Positions 1 through 5,065 of a DNA stretch of 5,065 nucleotides are shown here, in pieces (within the stretch, counting starts at the first letter, position 1; each line of letters starts with the position of its first letter). The position numbers were made by a program, and so were the translations under genes. The stretch lies in contig DLOI01000022.1 of the NCBI GenBank assembly GCA_002477185.1, forward strand, positions 6,953 to 12,017, written 5' to 3'. Under the pieces are notes generated by a model that was not told where the DNA came from, did not search any database, and saw nothing but the letters and a program-made list of their open reading frames with translations. This stretch comes from Alphaproteobacteria bacterium UBA7488 (GTDB taxonomy: Bacteria; Pseudomonadota; Alphaproteobacteria; CAAHEQ01; UBA3637).

Positions 1-745
1 AATGAGAATTTAAATCACACAGGGGCGTTAAAGCCGGACAATCGGCATTGACATTGCATTGCACACATTGTTTTATCGTATTGTTCCATATCGGACGGTC
101 GGGATAAACGCTTGCGCATGTTCGACATTGTTCTGCTATATATAACGGTTTATCGACCGGGCAACAGATGCATTCTTGCTCGTCAAAATTGGTTTCCCCA
201 CATTTGTTTTCATCCAAAATACAAACGCAACGCCCCGTCTTGTCATCCAATTCGGTATTGGGTTGGATACAAACGCATATGCCCCCTTCGTCCCGTGTGC
301 CGGCAGGGCACACACAATGGTTATTTACCCACAACTTGGGAAATTTACAGTATTCGCAATGATTTGTATCCGTATCGCACTGATAATTTGTTTTACAATC
401 GGTATTTGCCAAACATTCAACACATGTGTTGCTATCCTTTTCCACCGTCCCCTCTGGGCATTTGCATTGTGTGCCGGTCCATTCGTACGGCGGAACACAG
501 CACGCGACACAATAATACTGTTCATCATGACAAAACGCGCCGCTTGGACAATCCGTATCTTTTTGGCATTGCAATCCTTGACCGATACTGCCGCCAACGA
601 TAATATCCAATACTTTGCTTTGTGAGGGAAATGCCATCAACAACCCCAAAATGATAATAGTCATCACGCACATGAAAGTAGCAAAATCTACCTTAACAAA
701 AGGCCTATCTTGTCTTTCTTTGTGCAAAAAAAACTTTTTTACCAT
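1..745 (-). CDS. Cysteine-rich, membrane-anchored extracytoplasmic protein (3' end cut by the window edge)
   Basis: I do not recognise this family. The minus-strand frame opens at the ATG at 745-743 and stays open to the window edge, giving 248 residues with no stop. The N-terminus is basic (MVKKFFLHKERQDR), followed by one hydrophobic segment at about residues 22-39, most likely a signal anchor or an atypical signal peptide; no lipobox is evident. From residue 60 onward there are 30 cysteines, with five CxxC, five CxC and two CC pairs. Two module types recur. Type A is C-x5-C-x5-C-x6-C-x2-C, at 60-82 and 111-133, with a partial third copy from 230. Type B is CxCPxGT followed by a cysteine 11-12 residues after the CxC, at 94-108 and 144-157, with looser copies after. 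The A-B pair repeats every 49-51 residues. The A spacing recalls small disulphide-rich modules such as Dickkopf N-terminal or EGF-like domains, but that is only a resemblance. The remainder probably sits outside the cytoplasmic membrane, held by disulphides. The frame is closed upstream by a TGA, so the start is well placed. Confidence 0.82.
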   Translation of the reverse strand, partial: MVKKFFLHKERQDRPFVKVDFATFMCVMTIIILGLLMAFPSQSKVLDIIVGGSIGQGLQCQKDTDCPSGAFCHDEQYYCVACCVPPYEWTGTQCKCPEGTVEKDSNTCVECLANTDCKTNYQCDTDTNHCEYCKFPKLWVNNHCVCPAGTRDEGGICVCIQPNTELDDKTGRCVCILDENKCGETNFDEQECICCPVDKPLYIAEQCRTCASVYPDRPIWNNTIKQCVQCNVNADCPALTPLCDLNSH

Positions 746-843
746 TTTCTCCGTTTGCTCCCGTCAAGATTTATATAAAGGCGGTCCCCGTCCCGATTGA
801 CATTTGTTAAAATGTCCATAAGTTGCCCTATGACCGCCGCCAT
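739..843 (-). CDS. Possible small ORF (34 or 26 codons) overlapping the start of the cysteine-rich gene
   Basis: A minus-strand frame runs from ATG at 843-841 to TAA at 741-739 and fills most of the gap after the ydbH-like gene. Its stop overlaps the next gene's start by seven bases (ATGGTAA), an arrangement typical of translational coupling. A better start may be the internal ATG at 819-817, preceded by AGGG with a 6-base spacer, giving a 26-residue peptide beginning MDILTNVNRDGD and ending basic (GSKRRKW). The peptide is charged and has no signal peptide or cysteine. I recognise no family. A frame this short can be open by chance, and the same bases form inverted repeats, so this may instead be untranslated leader. 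It is not YnbE-like, since it lacks a lipobox. Confidence 0.25.
   Translation of the reverse strand: MAAVIGQLMDILTNVNRDGDRLYINLDGSKRRKW
749..762 (-). promoter_or_regulatory. Ribosome binding region of the cysteine-rich gene (two imperfect sites)
   Basis: Reading the minus strand, GGGAG (762-758) lies 12 bases before the ATG at 745 and GGAG (752-749) lies only 3 bases before it. Neither has ideal spacing, one being too far and one too near. No other start in the frame has a better site: the upstream frame is closed by TGA, and the next Met (residue 25) has no Shine-Dalgarno-like sequence and would start inside the hydrophobic segment. Initiation may therefore be weak or coupled to translation arriving from upstream. 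Confidence 0.4.
763..774 (-). promoter_or_regulatory. TATA-like stretch, possible -10 element for the cysteine-rich gene
   Basis: On the minus strand the bases TATATAAAT lie about 20-30 bases before the ATG at 745, a position that would suit a -10 element with a short leader. No convincing TTGACA-like -35 is found 16-19 bases upstream; the nearest hexamer is about TCAATC. The call rests on the AT-rich block alone. If it is inactive, the gene would depend on readthrough from the ydbH-like gene. Confidence 0.2.
780..838. repeat. Nested inverted repeats in the gap between the ydbH-like and cysteine-rich genes
   Basis: A perfect 7-base outer pair, GGCGGTC at 780-786 and GACCGCC at 832-838, encloses a second perfect hairpin with arms GACATTT (799-805) and AAATGTC (810-816) and a 4-base loop. 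In the minus-strand transcript the outer 3' arm is followed by TTTATATAAAT. It could be a leader structure ahead of the cysteine-rich gene, a weak terminator after the ydbH-like gene, or chance. The wide 45-base interior and the lack of a continuous T run argue against a classical intrinsic terminator. Confidence 0.4.
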
Positions 844-850
844 AGCATAA

Positions 851-872
851 TATTGCCACCTACTTGGCAATA
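851..872. repeat. Hairpin-forming inverted repeat across the stop codon of the ydbH-like gene
   Basis: TATTGCCA (851-858) and TGGCAATA (865-872) are perfect 8-base arms around a 6-base loop. The TAG stop of the ydbH-like gene (862-860) lies in the loop, so on the minus strand the 5' arm is coding and the 3' arm is not. No T tract follows on the minus strand, so termination is doubtful. It could stabilise the 3' end of the ydbH message or modulate entry into the following small ORF or gene. Confidence 0.4.
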
Positions 873-3595
873 ATTTGTTGTTTTTTCACAATATCTTCAG
901 GCACTGCCTGCGGCGCCAAAATACGGATATATTTTGACAAGTTTTCATCCAAATTTTCACGGACCGTTTTAATTTGTACACCCGGCACCAACCGCCCATC
1001 CAATGAAATATTGAGTGTTGTCATGTTTTCGTTTGTATCGGACGAATTCATCAAAAGTGTTCCCGTACGCACTACATAGCGCGAAGCATCGCCAAAATAG
1101 GATTTAAGTTTTTTATCCCTCATTTTCGATAAATCAATTTCGCCGTTTGACATTTTAATTTCAGCATTTTTAATGTTGGCGCGGCTGTCACGGAATTCAA
1201 TGGGCAATAAAACGCTGCCTCGGCCACTAAGATACATCCCCCCCAAATTCAACTTACGGTTGGCCATAGCCCAATTGACCGAATTATTTTTGAAAAATAC
1301 GGTCGCATTGGTCGTTTTGCGCGGAATCAATGCCGAATCGGCTTGTAACGATATATCCAGCAACATTGCCGTCGCTTTATTGAGTTTAAAGAATTGGCTG
1401 TCGGCTTTGCCATCCAACAAAATATTTTGTAAAATAATCGGCCCTTTAAAATTGGAAATGAAAATTTTCTGATTGGCCGGCGTAATTAACGGTTCCAGAC
1501 TTTGCAAAGTCAAAACGGTATTAAGCCCTTCGACCGACCAACCGTTGGTACCGAAACCCACATCTTTCAACGATACATACAACGGCCCTGTGATTTGTTT
1601 GGAATTCTTCCAATATACGGTACCAAGTGCGCCGATTTTACCCTTTGCATTTTGCATAAAATCCGGGAACAATGATGAAATTTGGTTAAGTGGCGTATAA
1701 ATTTGGCTCAAATCAACTTCGTGCAAGAATACATTCCCTCTGAATTCGCCCGACAACAGCCTTGCCACACCGGAAAAAGACAACCGTATCGCATTGTTTG
1801 ACAAACTGATTAAAGCTTTTGTATCCAAACCTGTTTGATCTAAGACCAATTTAAAGGGTTGTTTGAATATTTCACTTTCCGTCATCAAAACATGACCGGC
1901 ATTGATTTCAATGCGTGCACGTTCATCGAAAATATCAGCGCTTTTAAACGTGACTTTGGAAGCCGAAAACTCGGGCGTTTTAACACTGGTATCACGCATA
2001 TCGGCGGACATAACTTTTGTCCCCTTTGCCAAATCGATTTCCCCTTTATAGGTTCCCCATGGTATCGTTAAAGAAACGGGCGACACTTGGGAATTGCGAT
2101 ATCCCGAAAAAGACATCCTTTCGGCCAAAGCATTAAAAGTAATGCGATTGTCGCGCCAATTTATCGTTTGGCGGTTATTGGGGCCAAGCAAGAAAGAATA
2201 TTCCCCCGAAGAACGAATAGTATCGCCGTTAAATAACAAAGACGATTCGCGAACAAAAACGGGCGAGGAACGGTCGATTTTATAACTGCACGCCATTTCT
2301 TTGCATTCCAAGCGGCCATTTAATGTAGCGCTTAAATTGGACAAGCTTAAATCTTGATTTTGGAAATTCTGAACAACGATTTTAATGGGTTTGTCCGATA
2401 TAATTTGATTATCTTTTGTAATTGACACGCCGTCAAAATTCAAGGAAGCCGTCACACGCGCATCATTATCTTTTCCGTACGGGTCGGCACTGACATATGA
2501 CAAATCCAATGTCCCGCGAAAAAGATTATCGTTCGTGCAGTCTAAATTAACTTGCATTTTTTTCGCATTGTTGCCGTACGACATCATGGCTTCGCCTTGA
2601 ATGCGGGCAACTTTCATATTTTTAGTCAACACATCGATTTTGCCCGATATGTTTTCGGGTGACCGGCGCGGCAGAGTCAAAGTTCCTGCCTTAATTTCAA
2701 AAGTAAAGGTCATTTCTTTGGCGTTGCCGTGAATATCAAGAGCCCCGGCAACATTGATGTTTTCTTCCTTAATATAAATCGGCATCGAAATTTTGGAATC
2801 TTTTTCATATATGCCCGTTAACGAAAAAGATACCGGCAATGTGAAATCTTGCCCGTTAATTTCCAAAACGGCGTTCTGAATCATTAAATTGTCCACTTTG
2901 ACAGTCTTTGTCAACGGACTGTGGTTTAACGTCACAAGCGTTTTGGGCAACGTACCGAGTTCAAACCCGCTTTTGGTGGCTTTAATTTTAATGCGTACAC
3001 CATCCAACGTCACCGATTTAACGCGGCGTTTGATAAAATCGGAAAATGTGGAATGAATGGACATTTTTTTAATCGTAAACATGTCATCAGCACCGACCAA
3101 ATCGTCCAGTTCAATCAACGAAAACGTATAATTGTCAACCTTAAAATCTTTAACCTTTATTCCCTGGCGTTCCAAGTTTTCCTGCAAAACCGCCGGGAAT
3201 TGGATATAGGCATAAACCAACAAAACCAACATCGCCAAACCGCCGGCATAAATTATACTCATAAACCCGGCCCATATAAAGGCAAGCACATCAAAAATTT
3301 TGTGGTATTTGCGTTTGGCATCGTCCAATATGAAAGTCAATTTCATAAACAAGACAACGATTTCCATCATATAAGAATGCGAAGATTTGGAACGTTTGGC
3401 TTCCTCTTCGGCATCATTGGCGGAAATTTGAGCCAACAAATCGTTTTCGGGACGCGGCGGCATAGCTTCGCGTTCCAGCGGCGATGAAATATCAATCGGC
3501 GGCTCAGGCGTCTGCGGTACCTGAGGTTCACCGGGTTGATTGTCCTGTCCGCTTGGATATCTGTTCGAAAACTGCTTGTCGAAATCGTCCATCAT
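860..3595 (-). CDS. ydbH: YdbH-like AsmA-family intermembrane phospholipid transport protein
   Basis: The protein is about 910 residues, close to E. coli YdbH (about 880). It belongs by architecture and C-terminal sequence to the AsmA-like group (TamB, YhdP, YdbH). In E. coli these anchor in the inner membrane, span the periplasm as a long beta-rich groove, and redundantly move phospholipid to the outer membrane. Residues 1-75 are polar, with a proline-rich stretch (about 19-50) and an acidic segment. A short hydrophobic patch lies at 76-90, then the main membrane segment at about 103-131. Residues 135-640 are alternating beta-strand-like sequence with many short LxLxG patterns. The C-terminal part carries features I associate with the YdbH domain: DVGFGTNGWSVEG (678-690), SLEPLITPANQ (709-719) and GRGSVLLPIEF (791-801). 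I see no frameshift. AAGGA at 3603-3599 is 3 bases from the first ATG (3595) and 6 from the second (3592), so 3592 is the likelier start. The short gap after ligA suggests co-transcription. No ynbE- or ydbL-like partner follows. The assignment rests on remembered family pattern, not alignment. Confidence 0.8.
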   Translation of the reverse strand: MMDDFDKQFSNRYPSGQDNQPGEPQVPQTPEPPIDISSPLEREAMPPRPENDLLAQISANDAEEEAKRSKSSHSYMMEIVVLFMKLTFILDDAKRKYHKIFDVLAFIWAGFMSIIYAGGLAMLVLLVYAYIQFPAVLQENLERQGIKVKDFKVDNYTFSLIELDDLVGADDMFTIKKMSIHSTFSDFIKRRVKSVTLDGVRIKIKATKSGFELGTLPKTLVTLNHSPLTKTVKVDNLMIQNAVLEINGQDFTLPVSFSLTGIYEKDSKISMPIYIKEENINVAGALDIHGNAKEMTFTFEIKAGTLTLPRRSPENISGKIDVLTKNMKVARIQGEAMMSYGNNAKKMQVNLDCTNDNLFRGTLDLSYVSADPYGKDNDARVTASLNFDGVSITKDNQIISDKPIKIVVQNFQNQDLSLSNLSATLNGRLECKEMACSYKIDRSSPVFVRESSLLFNGDTIRSSGEYSFLLGPNNRQTINWRDNRITFNALAERMSFSGYRNSQVSPVSLTIPWGTYKGEIDLAKGTKVMSADMRDTSVKTPEFSASKVTFKSADIFDERARIEINAGHVLMTESEIFKQPFKLVLDQTGLDTKALISLSNNAIRLSFSGVARLLSGEFRGNVFLHEVDLSQIYTPLNQISSLFPDFMQNAKGKIGALGTVYWKNSKQITGPLYVSLKDVGFGTNGWSVEGLNTVLTLQSLEPLITPANQKIFISNFKGPIILQNILLDGKADSQFFKLNKATAMLLDISLQADSALIPRKTTNATVFFKNNSVNWAMANRKLNLGGMYLSGRGSVLLPIEFRDSRANIKNAEIKMSNGEIDLSKMRDKKLKSYFGDASRYVVRTGTLLMNSSDTNENMTTLNISLDGRLVPGVQIKTVRENLDENLSKYIRILAPQAVPEDIVKKQQIIAK

Positions 3596-3598
3596 CGT

Positions 3599-3603
3599 TC
3601 CTT
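3599..3603 (-). promoter_or_regulatory. Ribosome binding site of the ydbH-like gene
   Basis: AAGGA on the minus strand lies 3 bases before the first of two adjacent ATG codons (3595) and 6 bases before the second (3592). The 6-base spacing is the more usual, which favours a protein starting MDDFDKQF rather than MMDDFDKQF. Confidence 0.6.
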
Positions 3604-3608
3604 AAATT

Positions 3609-3626
3609 ATTAAAATCTTTTTTAAT
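3609..3626. repeat. AT-only inverted repeat in the ligA-ydbH gap
   Basis: ATTAAAA (3609-3615) and TTTTAAT (3620-3626) are perfect 7-base arms around a 4-base loop, within the 44-base gap between ligA and the ydbH-like gene. With no G:C pair in the stem it would be a weak hairpin and a poor terminator. The first 14 bases recur at 3661-3674 inside the end of ligA. It is most likely just AT-rich spacer. Confidence 0.25.
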
Positions 3627-3639
3627 GATAGCCATATTT

Positions 3640-5065
<1,426 letters not shown>

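Noticed and set aside
112..625. Overlapping plus-strand frames of 163 and 149 codons and a minus-strand frame of 90 codons (597-325).
   Set aside because: They overlap the cysteine-rich minus-strand frame, which has a clear modular pattern, a membrane anchor and a closed upstream frame. The alternatives look like antisense and out-of-frame shadows, with no family features.
780..842. A tRNA-like end: perfect 7-base outer stem GGCGGTC/GACCGCC followed on the plus strand by G and CCA.
   Set aside because: The enclosed stretch is too short (about 63 bases with CCA), there is no T arm with a TTC loop, no recognisable D arm, and no 7-base anticodon loop. Neither strand folds as a tRNA.
3053..3487. 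Plus-strand frame of 144 codons opposite the ydbH-like gene.
   Set aside because: It is antisense to a full-length recognisable protein, has no good ribosome binding site and shows no domain. It is best explained as a shadow, as are the other plus-strand frames over ydbH and ligA, including 4543-5016.
3596..3639. Terminator between ligA and the ydbH-like gene.
   Set aside because: The only hairpin has an all A/T stem and sits just before a good ribosome binding site. Co-transcription is more likely.

Overview
All three genes that can be supported lie on the minus strand, in the transcriptional order ligA (3' two thirds), a ydbH-type AsmA-like gene, and a cysteine-rich membrane-anchored protein that runs off the left edge. 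The plus strand shows no convincing gene. The DNA is moderately AT-rich. The wording of the LigA protein around its zinc finger and helix-hairpin-helix region (for example [13 protein letters not shown] and [20 protein letters not shown]) resembles alphaproteobacterial LigA. Together with the ydbH gene, which belongs to two-membrane cells, this points to an AT-leaning alphaproteobacterium. A host-associated or uncultured lineage is possible, but that is inference.

Layout from right to left: 5065-3640 is NAD-dependent DNA ligase, cut by the window edge at its 5' end but with an intact C-terminus. After a 44-base gap with an AAGGA ribosome binding site, 3592-860 (or 3595-860) encodes a protein of about 910 residues. 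It has a long proline-rich and acidic cytoplasmic head, a membrane segment, a large beta-rich periplasmic body and a YdbH-type C-terminal domain. The gap 859-746 holds two inverted repeats, a TATA-like stretch and a possible small ORF that overlaps the next start codon. From 745 to base 1 an open frame with no stop in the window encodes at least 248 residues. It has one N-terminal membrane anchor and then 30 cysteines in 184 residues, arranged in recurring modules.

LigA seals nicks in replication and repair. The YdbH-like protein is expected to carry phospholipid between inner and outer membranes. The cysteine-rich protein would be exposed outside the cytoplasmic membrane and presumably disulphide-bonded. 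Tight spacing suggests ligA and ydbH are co-transcribed. The cysteine-rich gene may be read through from ydbH or have its own promoter. It is the least explained part of the window: its frame has no stop here, and the overlapping ORFs on other frames and the plus strand are shadows of it.
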